This document shows, piece by piece, positions 34,488 through 46,693 of a stretch of DNA of 64,000 bases. The notes under the pieces are model-generated. The model worked only from the letters and a program-made list of their open reading frames with translations, did no database searches and was not told where the DNA came from. This DNA is from Eurosta solidaginis (taxonomy: Eukaryota; Arthropoda; Insecta; Diptera; Tephritidae). How positions within the stretch are numbered: the stretch's first letter is position 1; each line of letters begins with the position of its first letter. The translations under genes were made by a program, and so were the position numbers. Where the stretch lies: positions 277,104,662 to 277,168,661 of the forward strand of contig NC_090322.1 of NCBI RefSeq assembly GCF_040869045.1, read 5' to 3'.

Positions 34488-34616
34488 AGAGCTTACGAAT
34501 TCTTCTCTAACACAAGCGAGAATTCCGAGATCCAAAAAATCGAGAACTCGGCTTCTCGTGAGGTTCTCGAATCTCGATGTACTCTACGCATTTCGGTGCG
34601 AGAAATCGTAAGCTCT
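34488..34616. repeat. Small inverted-repeat element, 11-bp ends
   Basis: AGAGCTTACGA at 34488 is matched by TCGTAAGCTCT ending at 34616. The interior repeats GAGAA/TTCTC words. It is possibly a MITE; evidence is thin. Confidence 0.35.
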
Positions 34617-34699
34617 AGATGCGTTAAGCCCATCTATATGAAAAGCTACTTATGTGACGAGGCATTAACTATGTGATGAGCTTGAACAGAGGCATATTT

Positions 34700-37626
34700 A
34701 ACAAGTAAGGAAGGCTAAGTTCGGGTGTAACCGAACATTACATACTCAGTTGAGAGCAATGGAGACAAAATAAGGGAAAATCACCATGTAGGAAAATGAA
34801 CATCGGGTAACCCTGGCATGTGTTTGTATGGCATGCGTATCAATTGGCAGGTATTAAAGAGTATTTTAAGAGGGAGTGGGCCATAGTTCTATAGGTGGAC
34901 ACCTTTTCGAGATATCGCCATAAAGGTGGACCAGGGCTGACTCTAGAATTTGTTTGTACGATATGGGTATCAAATGAAAGGTGTTCATGAGTATTTTAAA
35001 ACGGAGTGGGCCTTAGTTCAATAGGTGGACGGCTTTTCGAGATATCGCCATAAAGGTGGACCATGGGTGACTCTAGAATTTGTTTGTACGATATGGGTAT
35101 CGAATGAAAGGTGTTAATGAGTATTTTAAAAGGGAGTGGGGCTTAGTTCTATAGGTGGACGCCTTTTCGAGATATCGCCATAAAGGTGGACCAGGGGTGA
35201 CTCTGGAATTTATTTGTACGATATGGGTATCAAATGAAAGGTGCTAATGAGTATTTTAAAAGGGAGTGGGCCTTAGTTCTATAGGTGGACGCCTTTTCGG
35301 GATATCGTTATAAAGGTGGACAAGGGGTGACTCTAGAATGTGTTTGTACAATAAGTGTATCAAACGAAAGGTGTTAATGAGTGTTTTAAAATATAGGTGG
35401 ACGCCTTTTCGGGATATCGTTATAAAGGTGGACCTGGGGTGACTCTAGAATTAGTTTGTACGGTATGGGTACCAAATAAAAGTGGTTAATGAGGTGGACG
35501 CCTTTTCGAGATATTGCCATAAAGGTGGACCAGGGGTGACTCTAGAATGCGTTTGTACAATATGGATATCAAACGAAAGGTGTTAATGAGTATTTTAAAA
35601 GTGGGTGGGCCTTAGTTCTATGGGTGGACGCTTTTCGAGATATTGCCATAAAGGTGGACCAGGGATGACTCTAGAATGCGTTTGTACAATATGGATATCA
35701 AACGAAAGGTGTTAATAAGTATTTTAAAAGGGAGTGGGCCTTAGTTCTATAGGTGAACGCCTTTTCGAGATATCGCCATAAAGGTGGACCAGGGGTGACT
35801 CTAGAATTAATTTGTACGATATGGTTATCAAATGAAAGGTGCTAATGAGTATTTTAAAGGTGGGTGGGCCTTAGTTCTATGGGTGGACGCCTTTTCGAGA
35901 TATCCCCATAAAGGTGGACCAGGGATGACTCTAGAATTTGTTTGTACGATATGGGTATTAAATGAAAGGTGTTAATGAGTATTTTAAAAGGGTGTGGGCC
36001 TTAGTTCTATAGGTGGACGCCTTTTCGAGATATTGCCATAAAGGTGGACCAGGGATGACTCTAGAATGCGTTTGTACAATATGGATATCAAACGAAAGGT
36101 GTTAATAAGTATTTTAAAAGGGAGTGGGCCTTAGTTCTATAGGTGAACGCCTTTTCGAGATATCGCCATAAAGGTGGACCAGGGTTGACTCTAGAATGTG
36201 TTTGTACAAAATGGGTGTCAAATTAAAGGTATTAATAAGAATTTTAAAAGGGAGTGGTGGTAGTTGTATATGTGAAGGCGTTTTCGAGATATCGACTAAA
36301 ATATGGACCAGGGTGCTGTCCGGTACCGCTAATTTATTTATATATGTAATACCACGAACATTATTCCTGCCATGATTCCAAGGGCTTTTGATTTCGCCCT
36401 GCAGAACTTTTTCATTTTCTTTTACTTAATATGGTAGGTGTCACACCCATTTTACAAAGCCTTTTTCTAAAGTTATATTTTGCGTAAATAAACCAATCCA
36501 ATTACCATGTTTCAACCCTTTTTTCGTATTTGGTATAGAATTATGGCACTTTTTTCATTTTGCGTAATTTTCGATATCGAAAAAGTGGGCGTGGTCATAG
36601 TCAGATTTCGGCCATTTTTTATACCAATAGAGAGTTCAGATAATTATGTGAACTGAGTTTAGTAAAGATATATCGATTTTTGCTCAAGTTATCGTGTTAA
36701 TGGCCGAGCGGAAGGACAGACGGTCGACTGTGCATAAAAACTGGGCGTGGCTTCAACCGATTTCGCCCTTTTTCACAGTTATCGTCCTAGAATCTAAGCC
36801 GCTACCAAATTTCACAAGGATTGGTAAATTTTTGTTCGACTTATTGCATTAAATGTATCCTAGACAAATCAAGTGAAAAAGGGCGGAGCCACGCCCATTT
36901 TGAAATTTTCTTTTATTTTTGTATTTTGTTGCACCATATCATTACTGGAGATGAATGTTGACATAATTTACTTATATACTGTAAAGATATTAAATTTTTT
37001 GTAAAAATTTTACTTTAAAAAAATTTTTTTTTTAAAAGTGGGCGTGGTCGTTCTCCGATTTTGCTAATTTTTATTAAGCGTACACATAGTAATAGGAGTA
37101 ACGTTCCTGCCAAATTTCATCATGATATCTTCAACGACTGCCAAATTACAGCTTGCAAAACTTCTAAATTACCTTCTTTTAAAAGTGGGCGGTGCCACGC
37201 CCATTGTCCAAAATTTTACTTATTTTCTATTCTGATTCATAAGTTCAACGCACCTACTAAGTTTCATCGCTTTATCCCTCTTTGGTAATGATTTATCGCA
37301 ATTTTTCTATTTTTCGAAATTTTCGATATCGAAAAAGTGGGCGTGGTTATAGTCCGATATTGTTCATTTTAAATAGCGATCTGAGATGAGCGCCCTGGAA
37401 TCTACATATCAAATTTCGTCAAGATATCTCAAAATTTACTCAAGTTATCGTGTTAACGGACAGACGGACGGACGGACGGACGGACATGGCTTAATCAAAT
37501 TTTTTTTCGATACTGATGATTTTGATATATGGAAGTCTATATCTATCTCGATTCCTTTATACCTGTACAACCAACCGTTATCCAATCAAAGTTAATATAC
37601 TCTGTGAGCTCTGCTCAACTGAGTAT
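34700..37626 (+). mobile_element. Helitron-like element, copy B
   Basis: It has the same start AACAAGTAAGGAAGGC and the same 3' hairpin ending AACTGAGTAT as copy A. It is 2.9 kb long because its satellite has only about 12 units. The unique 3' part is fuller than in copy A and includes the segment at 36835-37025. Confidence 0.7.
34800..36312 (+). repeat. 130-bp satellite array of copy B, about 12 diverged units
   Basis: The units are homologous to those at 6290-12287 but more diverged from each other, with two shortened units near 35385 and 35490. The A-B-C higher-order pattern is not evident, so the homogenised expansion is specific to copy A. Confidence 0.88.
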
Positions 37627-38179
37627 AAAAAATCATCATGAAGCAGTGCGATAATATTTTGTTCTGAAGCAAAACGTTTTGCAGTAGCTTTTGGCACGTG
37701 TCTGACAGCTAATTGATTGCCGGGTTGTTGTTTTAGTTGAATGTAATGTCTGCAAATGTATAGAGATGGGGAGATGTGCAATATTTTATGATAAGTAGTT
37801 AAAGACATAAACGGTTTACTACTCCCGCTTTTAAAAGAAGGCAATCAATTAACTTACAAATAACTTTTTCCACCATCTAGATTTTTGTCTTAGGCCCGTG
37901 TTTTTATTGCAGGTTTAAACTCCAGTTAAGGTTGACTAGAGGTAACCCTGCCACTTCAGCCGCTTAACTAAACCAACGTCACATTTTTTAATACCCTTTC
38001 AAATCATATTTTCATTAGTATCGAGAGAAAGGCTTCATTTTTCGAAGCTACTACAGAAGAATACAATAAATTGTTGCTCATACGCCACGTCAGTGAAACG
38101 TAATTTCTCTAGTAATAATCAGAAATTACATCACTACCCAACATAATGTATTTGCGAAAACAAAATGTACAAAGTGCCA
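37627..38179. other. Intergenic sequence, no gene seen
   Basis: No domain match or repeat boundary was noticed. Confidence 0.45.
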
Positions 38180-38890
38180 CTTCGAGAAATTTGTACCCAC
38201 GCACATGACCAACCGCTCTTCTTCTTCCATTAGCCTCTGCATATTCCTGGTGGTACCTTCGCGTTATGGGCTATGTAGTAGGATACCAGGATAAAGCTTA
38301 TTCTTCCGATCGACGGCCAAGGTTCAGCATGCATACGTGTAGCTGTTTCCTTACCATTATTGAAACTCGCGCCCTGCTTTCCAATTGTGCGCAGTAAACG
38401 CCGAATCTGCGCGAGCTGAGCATCTTTCGATGAGATGCATGGCTCCTGGATCAGCGCCATGTCAAACGAACCTTCCTCAAGGGTAAGGAGGAGTACAATG
38501 GACGCCATTTTACTGCGTTGGAGGTTTATTTGTAAGATTCGCAGCACATTTGGCGCTTTGTCTTCCGCAAACACCTTTATCGTGATGCTTGTATCCTCCT
38601 CCTGCCCCTTGTTTTCAGTCTTTTTTAGATCCCTTCGTATTCGCCCGCTTCTAGCGTGTTATGGCTGCCATGCCTGTTGGCGAACCACCACTTTTCACGT
38701 CCTCTCTCTGACTTGCAGCGTTGGAGGTAGTTGCTATCTCGTATTCGGGTACATCTGTCATCAGTTTTGTCTACTTCAACCCCAAGCTGTCTCTTCATTT
38801 TGTCCCCACGACGATCTTTAGCACTCGTCCCGGTTGCAGTACTGAGGGTTTTTCGTAGCAGAGCTCTTGAACTGTATTCGACCAATAAAT
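38180..38890 (-). pseudogene. LINE endonuclease N-terminal fragment (R1/LOA/jockey-like)
   Basis: The minus frame 38574-38230 includes VLRILQINLQRSKMASIVLL followed by SFDMALIQEPCI. These are the first two conserved blocks of LINE AP endonucleases, with the Asn and Glu metal-binding residues. The frame upstream on the same strand (38885-38625) may be the end of ORF1 but has no clear motif. The protein is cut soon after the second block. Confidence 0.6.
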
Positions 38891-38959
38891 TGAATGCACA
38901 GACTACCTAATTCCGTACCTGCGCTTCGAGGGTGCTCTTAGAGCCACAAATGCGCTCAA

Positions 38960-39650
38960 ATGGCGAATGAGGTGTTCCACGTGGACAGCAATGCTTCCAA
39001 AGTAATCGAAGGAGTGCGACTTGCAGTATACCGTGCTGCTAAGAAAATAGACAGATCCTACAAGCTGTTAGATTACCGCAAGTTGTTTCAAGCTGAAGTA
39101 GGAGCTGTGACTAACACAGTAGAAAAACTAGAGGAAAATAGTATTAACGCAGCGGCTGCCAAGCAGCAGTTTTGGCGAAAATCTTGCATATCTCGACACT
39201 TAGAGTGTAAGCAGTAGAAATAATCGGGAAGCACGCACCCTTAAAGCGTGTACCGCAGATGCTTCAATAAGATTAAAAGATGACGAGAGTTTAAAACGAT
39301 CGTCCAAGCTGGAAAATGTTGGAATCAAGCTCGGGGCTGCAAAGTGACGAACATCATGCGCGACCTTACATAGTGTTGCTGTTATCACTAAAAAGAGAGG
39401 AATATGGGCTCATAATGGGTGTTCTGGCTGGACACTGCCTTCTGGCGGCACATGCTTTTAAATTAGGCCTCGTCAGTGAAAGCTTTCTTGCTCTAGCCAG
39501 GCTAGCGATTCCCGGTTTGAGGAGTGATACAGCTATTGAATTTAAAAGCGGCAAGCGGCATAGCTCCAAGAAAGCTTCTTCTATTTGCCAAGAGGCCGAT
39601 GATATTTTATCACATTGGCCCTGATTTTTGATAGGGTACTTCTGATAACA
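38960..39650 (+). pseudogene. LINE RNase H and C-terminal zinc-region fragment
   Basis: The first frame has YKLLDYRKLFQAEVGAVTNT, like the VFQAEV block of LINE RNase H. A later frame has GVLAGHCLLAAHAFKLGLVS, like the GHCLLASHA block that follows RNase H in I/R1/LOA-type LINEs. Stops separate the two. It lies in opposite orientation to the endonuclease fragment next to it, so the two are probably from different insertions. Confidence 0.55.
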
Positions 39651-40687
39651 CTGCGAACTCATTTAGACCGACCAGTTCAAGCTTACCTAGCCTGGCTGAT
39701 TCCCAGTAATCGCCAATTTGTATTTAAATTGTTAAAAAGATCTTTCTGGCTGATAAGCCGAAGTATTATTTTCTCTGTATATGCCACACACAAATTTTTC
39801 AACTCCGAATGAACCGATGGATGAAATATGAACCAATTTGTAGGAAGTAGAATTTTTAAGTGCATAAGGTGTATTTTTTTGGTGTCAAGGGGTATTTGAT
39901 AAATATACCAACATATGATAAATCAAATATCTCTAAGAGTACTAATACCAACCAAATGATACTTAGCAGGCAGATGCCATCGATACATGACAGATTAAGT
40001 CACATTACATAAACTCGGCATAGCTGATATTGTTAAAGTCATAGTTTTTATGAGAATTGGGTACATGGAAATGAGGGGTGTGGCATTTCCCATACAATAT
40101 CAATTTTTCGTAAGCAAACATCTGTTGCAAAAAGTAGTTGTTTGGCTCATTCCCATTTCAAGAAAATTGTATCATCCGTACGTAGCCTAAAAATTTTGTA
40201 CAAAGAGCTCAAATACCGAAAATGTGATATCCTTATAAAAAGCTACACCTGGTTAGTGAAATTTGGTTTGGTGCCAAATATTCCCCATAAATACCGTATT
40301 GTACAAAAGATTAGAATGTATGAGACAGGGGTTGGGGCGCATCTCAAATGAAGAGAAATTTGTATGTCCCACTTCTACTCCTCATCAAATATGTTGGATT
40401 GTACGAATTTTCGACCCCAGGCGATATTAGTCCGAATAAATACGTCGGTAGGCACGGTAACGCCGTGCTATATTTAACATAGCTTTCATTAGATCTTGGT
40501 ATGCGTTATATGTATATTTATGTTAATTTATGAGCCGTGTTTCATTTGTGTGATAATGCTTTAATAACGGCTTATTCAATCGCTTTATTGATTTGTGCAA
40601 AATATTCAAAATATTATGTTGACCTCAGCCACTCTGCTTTCGAATCCTAAAAAATGCGTATTTAACCGGATTTTTTGGCTAATTTTT
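39651..40687. other. Intergenic sequence, no gene seen
   Basis: No feature was recognised; short frames only. Confidence 0.45.
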
Positions 40688-41529
40688 ATACCTTTCATGA
40701 ACATGAAATGGTATATTAACTTTGCTCCGATGTTAGTAACGTTGAGAAATATAGAAGATACACTCACCACTAAGTATACCGAATTGATCAGGGCGACGAA
40801 CTGAGTTGATATAGCCATGCCCGTCTGTCCGTCCGTCTGTCTGTTTAAACGCAAACTAGTCCCTCAAATTTTGAGATATCTCAATTAAATTTGGCACAAG
40901 GATGTATTTTTGTATTATATTAAACATTTGTCGGATCCGGTGGGAACGGACCACTATAACATATATCTCCTATACAACCGATCGTTCAGAGCAGACGATT
41001 TTGGCCATTCCTGCCGCAATTTAGAAATTATAAACCTGGAACTCGGTAATATATTCTAATATATCATAGAAGATATCCTGAAAAAATCACTTTGATCGGA
41101 GCTATATATAGTATATATCCCATACAACCGATCGTTCAGATAGAAAGATTTTTGCCAATTTCTCCCTTAATTTCCAATATAAAAACGTTAAACTTGGTGA
41201 TATTTATATTAGAATAAATAAACCTAAAACTCGGTAATATATATTCTAATATATCATAGAAGATTTCCTGTAAAAATCATTTCGATAGGAGCTATTTATA
41301 ATATATATCACATACAACCGATCGTTCAGATAAGGGGTTTTTTTGCCATTTTTTATTTTATATTTATCTTAAAAATCGTTTAGGTATGTACATCTGTTCA
41401 CTATATAATTCTTATCTTAAACATCCGATTATTTGGAGATTACGAACGGGATAAGATTATTGTTCAGCCCTATTCATGAAAGGTATGAAGTCTTCGGCAC
41501 AGCCGAAGACAGTTCCGTCCTTACTTGTT
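40688..41529 (-). mobile_element. Small Helitron-like (DINE/mini-me type) element without satellite
   Basis: On the minus strand it starts AACAAGTAAGGACGG, nearly the same as copies A-C. It has a 5' hairpin with arms GTCTTCGGC and GCCGAAGAC (41490-41510), three spaced copies of TACAACCGATCGTTCAGA (about 40972, 41114, 41314), a (GACG) microsatellite near 40820-40845 followed by ATGGCTATATC, and a 3' hairpin ATACC(A)TTTCATG / CATGAAAGGTAT at 40688-40714. No coding sequence is present. Confidence 0.7.
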
Positions 41530-41668
41530 ATTGTTGTTGTTTAAGTGCTGTACTATTTTCAAATGCTTAGTAAAAAGCATAGTAAAATATTAACCATCTC
41601 AGGTTGTTTGGCCGTTCGCGGTAATTCTATATTAATTTCGGTGTACTATATTTGAATTCACATATGTA

Positions 41669-42357
41669 CATTAGACTGGGTCGAAAAAAAATGTTGCTAA
41701 TGTCCGCCCCTAAATTTGAAGATTATGTTGAAAGGGTTTCGGAAGAATTTTTTTTTTTTTTGATTTTTTTTTATCCTTCGAAATACAGCCGAAATGGTTT
41801 TTTCGTTGTAACTTGGTTATTTGACGTCCGATTTTTAAAATTGATATGCCATTATTTTGGCCTTGAGAAGCTTCACATTTCCATTTAATGTCCTTTTAAG
41901 ATATGAAGTCGTTTTCACATGATTAGGACAGCTAACAAAATTTTTCCTGGGTATTGGACAAACCCACCTTTTTCGTAGAGACTGAGGCTTAAGTAAACAA
42001 AGTACTATCTCCGTTTTTCGAACTTAGCCTCCAAAAAATAGATATCGGCTTACGAAGGTCGAAATTCTACAATGTAGAAAATTTCGTTAGCTGACCTAAT
42101 CATGTGAAAACGACTTCATAGCTTAAAAGGACATTAAATGGAAATGTGAAGCTTCTCAAGGCCAAAATAATGGCATATCAATTTTAAAAATCGGACGTCA
42201 AATAACCAAGTCACAAAACCCGTTTCGGCTGTATTTCGAAGGATCAAAAAAAATTTTAAAAAATGTTTCCGAAACCCTCTCAACATAATCTTCAAATTTA
42301 GGGGCGGACATTATCATTTTTTTTTTTTTTTTGTATGGGGGCCAGCCCAGTCTAATG
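41669..42357. mobile_element. Foldback MITE, Tc1/mariner-like ends, TA duplication
   Basis: The element begins CATTAGACTGGG and ends CCCAGTCTAATG, with TA on each side (41667-41668, 42358-42359). The inverted arms extend about 270-290 bp each, including TGTCCGCCCCTAAATTTGAA and CATTTCCATTTAATGTCC. The centre carries AAACCCACCTTTTTCGTAG. There is no transposase frame. TA duplication fits Tc1/mariner. Confidence 0.8.
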
Positions 42358-42359
42358 TA

Positions 42360-43632
42360 CATATATGTAGGGATGTAAATGTTTTTTAGAATGTATGTTT
42401 GCCATTTTGTTATTTAAATTCTTTTGTATGCCATGTAGTTATTGGTTTATGATTAATCATTCATGTTGAACGGCCTTTTTATGGCGATGCGCCACAAGCC
42501 AGCTCGATTTACTGTCGATTCCAGCGCTGGGTTAGACGCCACTGCATCGCTTTTGCATTGCTTTTTCATAAATTTTTAATTTGATTAAAATGTATTTAAA
42601 TCTAATGGGAATGAAGCATACTGCATAATCTGGATTGCAATTACCCAGCAAAATTATTTGCTTTGGCAGCAACTTTTAATTTGGGTACGTGAATAAGGTA
42701 ACTGACCGTACTAGAAGATTTCCACACCACATCATTTATCGAATTACGAAAGGACCATTAAGACTTGAACTGGATGGTTTACACATCAACAAATGAATAA
42801 GACAACACACAAATTTTAAGCTTTTAGTTTGACGTCTTCTTTGTTCGACGTGAAGAAGAAGATTATTAGTAAGAATATGATTTTATTTATCCTCTTCTTG
42901 TTCCAGCTTTTGCGATCAGAATCTACTTCACGTAGCTGATCTTAATTTTTAATTTGTAAAACTCATTTCTATTGTGTTTGCTGGGTACTCCATATGCAAC
43001 TAAGTATTTGTGTTTTAGTTTTGTTCATTAGTGTTGGTTTTATAGCATTTGGTGCTTGCCTTTTGGCAGTTGAGATTATAAACATCATCAACCAAATTAC
43101 AAAAACAAAAATAAGCGACTAACAATATAATATTAATAAACATTTTGTTAGTATTGACAGTTCATTTTGTCTTCTTTTTATTATTATTATTTTTTTTTAT
43201 GTCGTATTTTTTTGGTGATAATCTACGCAATTACTAGCCGATCTCGTTTTTACAGATTACGGGACTTTTAACACTTGCATGATTTTGAATACAGCATTTG
43301 CATACATACATACATACATTCAATTATGCATAATTATTTAAAAAAAAAAAAGTGAGTTCTTTTTGCCTTTTTCTGACAGTGGCAAAAGTTATAAACTTTA
43401 CGCCATATTTGTTATATTCATGGCCGAGGGCACTTGTAAGTAAAGCCTAATGCGTGAAAAATCCGCTATTGTAGCTTCTTTGATAATAGAGATATCGCCT
43501 TTAAAGTTTAACACCGCACCTTTTTCAGACTTTCTCCAACTAATTTTTGTCATTTGCAAAGCAAACTGTTATCGTCATGAAATAAGATTCTTACCAAATT
43601 TTGGTAGAGATTTGATCGAGTTATATTTTACA
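42360..43632. other. AT-rich intergenic sequence, no gene seen
   Basis: No domain match. There is a short CATACATACATA run near 43303. A 66-codon frame at 43450 has no family signature. Confidence 0.5.
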
Positions 43633-43858
43633 CTAACGCCCCGATTCTAGTGTGGTAACAATATTCTTCACCACGGTAATGAAATCATGTGGCAACTTTT
43701 ACACCCTTTTGGTATTCTACGCGCGAAAATAGCCGGATAATTTTTTACCCACAAAAGTAGGTGGTTACATCAAAATAACCACACAACAGCTGTTGATTAG
43801 AAAAAGGCAAAACTGAAAAATAAAGAATTTTAAGCGCAAATAAGTAAAGATAATAGTA
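43633..43858 (-). mobile_element. Terminal fragment of the Harbinger-like transposon
   Basis: It starts CGCCCCGATTCTAGTGTGG after TAA and matches the right 220 bp of the element at 15937-17680 in reverse orientation. Similarity stops at AATAGTAA, exactly where Helitron-like copy C begins. The rest of this copy resumes at 61411. Confidence 0.8.
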
Positions 43859-43979
43859 AACAAGTAAGGAGGGCTAAGTTCGGGTGTAACCGAACATTAC
43901 ATACTCAGTTGAGAGCTATGGAGACAAAATAAGGGAAAATCACAATGTAGGAAAATGAACCTAGGGTAACCCTGGAATG

Positions 43980-45288
43980 TGTTTGTATGGCATGTGTATC
44001 AAATGGAAGGTATTAAAGAGTATTTTAAGAGGGAGTGGGCCATAGTTCTATAAGTGAACGCCATTTAAGGATATCGCCATAAAGGTGGACCAGGGCTGAC
44101 TCTAGAATTTGTTTCTACGATATGGGTATCAAATGAAAGGTTTTAATGAGTATTTTAAAAGGTAGTGGGCCTTAGTTCTATAGGTGGACGCCTTTTCGAG
44201 ATATCGCCATAAAGGTGGACCAGGGGTGACTCTAGAATTTGTTTGTACGATATGGGTATCAAATGAAAGGTGTTAATGAGTGTTTTAAAAGGGAGTGGGC
44301 CTTAGTTCTATTGGTGGACGCCTTTTCGAGATATCGCCATAAAGGTGGACCAGGGGTGACTCTAGCATTTTTTTGTACGATATGGTATTTTAAAAGAGAG
44401 TGGGCCTTAGTTCTATTGGTGGACGCCTTTTCGAGATATCGCCATAAAGGTGGACCAGGGGTGACTCTAGAATTTGTTTCTACGATATGGGTATCAAATG
44501 AAAGGTTTTAATGAGTATTTTAAAAGGTAGTGGGCCTTAGTTCTATAGGTGGACGCCTTTTCGAGATATCGCCATAAAGGTGGACCAGGGGTGACTCTAG
44601 AATTTGTTTGTACGATATGGGTATCAAATGAAAGGTGTTAATGAGTGTTTTAAAAGGGAGTGGGCCTTAGTTCTATTGGTGGACGCCTTTTCGAGATATC
44701 GCCATAAAGGTGGACCAGGGGTGACTCTAGAATTTGTTTGTACGATATGGGTATCAAATGAAAGGTGTTAATGAGTATTTTAAACGGGAGTGGGCCTTAG
44801 TTCTATTGGTGGACGCCTTTTCGAGATATCGCCATAAAAGTGGACCAGGGGTGACTCTAGAATTTGTTTCTACGATATGGGTATCAAATGAAAGGTGTTA
44901 ATGAGTATTTTAAAAGGTAGTGGGCCTTAGTTCTATAGGTGGACGCCTTTTCGAGATATCGCCATAAAGGTGGACCAGGGGTGACTCTAGAATTTGTTTG
45001 TACGATATGGGTATCAAATGAAAGGTGTTAATGAGTATTTTAAAAGGGAGTGGGCCTTAGTTCTATTGGTGGACGCCTTTTCGAGATATCGCCATAAAGG
45101 TGTACCAGGGGTGACTCTAGAATTTGTTTCTACGATATGGGTATCAAACGAAAGGTGTTAACAGTATTTTAAAAAGGGAGTGGGCCTTAGTTCTATAGGT
45201 GGACGCCTTTTAGAGATATGTTATAAAGGTGGACCAGGGTTGACTCTAGAATGCGTGTGTACGATATGGGTATGAAATGAATGGTGTT
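43980..45288 (+). repeat. 130-bp satellite array of copy C, about 10 units
   Basis: Units of the same satellite as in copy A. Subtypes alternate with GGTAGTGGGCC/CTATAGG and GGGAGTGGGCC/CTATTGG, a local two-unit (260-bp) pattern not seen in copy A. One shortened unit lies near 44370. Confidence 0.88.
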
Positions 45289-45793
45289 TGTTTAGGCCCA
45301 AGGCCTAACTTTTACTTGATTGACGGCGCCCCTCCCTAACGTTTTAATAAGATTTCCAGCCACCCACACTCACGCCGCATTTGTGTGCATGCATGCACAT
45401 GCATGCGTTTCATACGCATGCATGTGTGTGTGCAGGTTGTCAGCACCCATGCACGTATATGTGGGGGCTGTTGTGTGTGTGGCTTTTTTCCCCTCCTTAA
45501 TACCAGAGGACCTTTTCGCGGCTTAGCGGTTGTCCTCAACGGCACAACCGGTCTCTTTTTCGATCGACCGCCAACCAGCACACATCGCCGAGTATCACCG
45601 TCATCATTTTTACACTCAAAGGTAATATTGTATCCTTATATATATTTCCCTACACTCTTAATAAAACATTATTATAACGAGGAAATCCTCCTTGCGTTTT
45701 GTTTCTTTTATCTCTTTTGAGCGAACCATCCATTCCAAGATCGACCCGTGTGCGCCTACCCACTGCCGGTTTACGACGCACTCAGGCCGAACA
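45289..45793 (+). repeat. 5' LTR of the BEL element
   Basis: 505 bp, TG...CA. It holds a GCATGCATG-rich segment (45388-45425) and AATAAA at 45660-45665. Frames inside it also occur in the 3' LTR and are not genes. Confidence 0.95.
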
Positions 45794-46693
45794 TTGGTCC
45801 TCCTCACCAGGAACTAAAAGCGCCTCTTTGTTATACAGTCCACAACACAGCACAATTTATCAACCTCAAAAACTTTTGCCGAAGGATTTTGCCTACTACA
45901 AAACTTGCGAATTGCCACAAAAACTCATCAAAGGATTTATTTGCCAAACACAACAACGAGAAAAGTGGGATTATATTATATCATACAAATACCGGAGCCA
46001 CAGCACAAAGAGAAGTAAGTGTTATATTTCTTGCCATTTTTTTTTTAAGTGTTATTGAAGAAAAATAAAGAAAACACCTGTGTTGTGCGCGAAATATTGA
46101 AATCGAAAAGAAGTGTAAAAAGTGAAATTACTTAGTGGGCACCATTTTTCCATTTTAAAAGTTAAACCACTTGATTTGTTAATTTATTTCAGTCCTTGTG
46201 ATTATCTGGTCTATCCCCCCACCAGTGGTAAGGTTTTCCAGACACAACACAAGGAAGAGGGTAACCTAACCTCATTTTCCGCACCATACTAAATAGGTTT
46301 TTGTTGTTGTTTTATTTGCACATCACAAACACGAAATCAAGTTCAATCTAATTTAATTAATCCGGTGCTCACTTCACTTTTTAAACACTTTTTACACTTT
46401 TTTCTTGCGCTTAGTTGCGTATATTGCACGCATTTTTTCACTTTCACCAAAATACACCCATTATTTGTGGAGGTGGCGAGTGGTCCCCTTTTTTGTTGTT
46501 GCCGCTGAGACAAAAAGTCTGTAAAAGAAACCCTTTTCGTTGTCGCTACCAAGACAAAAAGTCTGCAATAAACAAAGTAAATAATAAACTCGAAGTTCAA
46601 TAGTTTTTATTTAGGGCTGGGCAGGCATATTAACTCAGAAGAGTTCTATTTTTCTAATCGGAAATTTTCTCGTTAATAAACGTAAATAAAACA
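45794..46693 (+). other. BEL leader with putative primer binding site
   Basis: TTGGTCCTCCTCACC directly follows the LTR and is the expected primer site; I cannot assign the tRNA. The 0.9-kb leader has no long frame and leads to the gag start in the context AAAACAATGG. Confidence 0.6.

Noticed and set aside
38625..38885. Candidate LINE ORF1 C-terminus
   Set aside because: No zinc knuckle or other ORF1 motif is visible; mentioned only as context for the endonuclease fragment.
44239..44511. 90-codon frame with a repeated KREWALVLLVDAFSRYRHKG stretch
   Set aside because: It is a reading of two satellite units. The 130-bp period is not a multiple of three and other units do not keep the frame.
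45320..45720. Cys- and His-rich frames in the BEL LTR
   Set aside because: They come from GCATGCATG-type sequence in the LTR and are repeated in the other LTR at 59976-60376.
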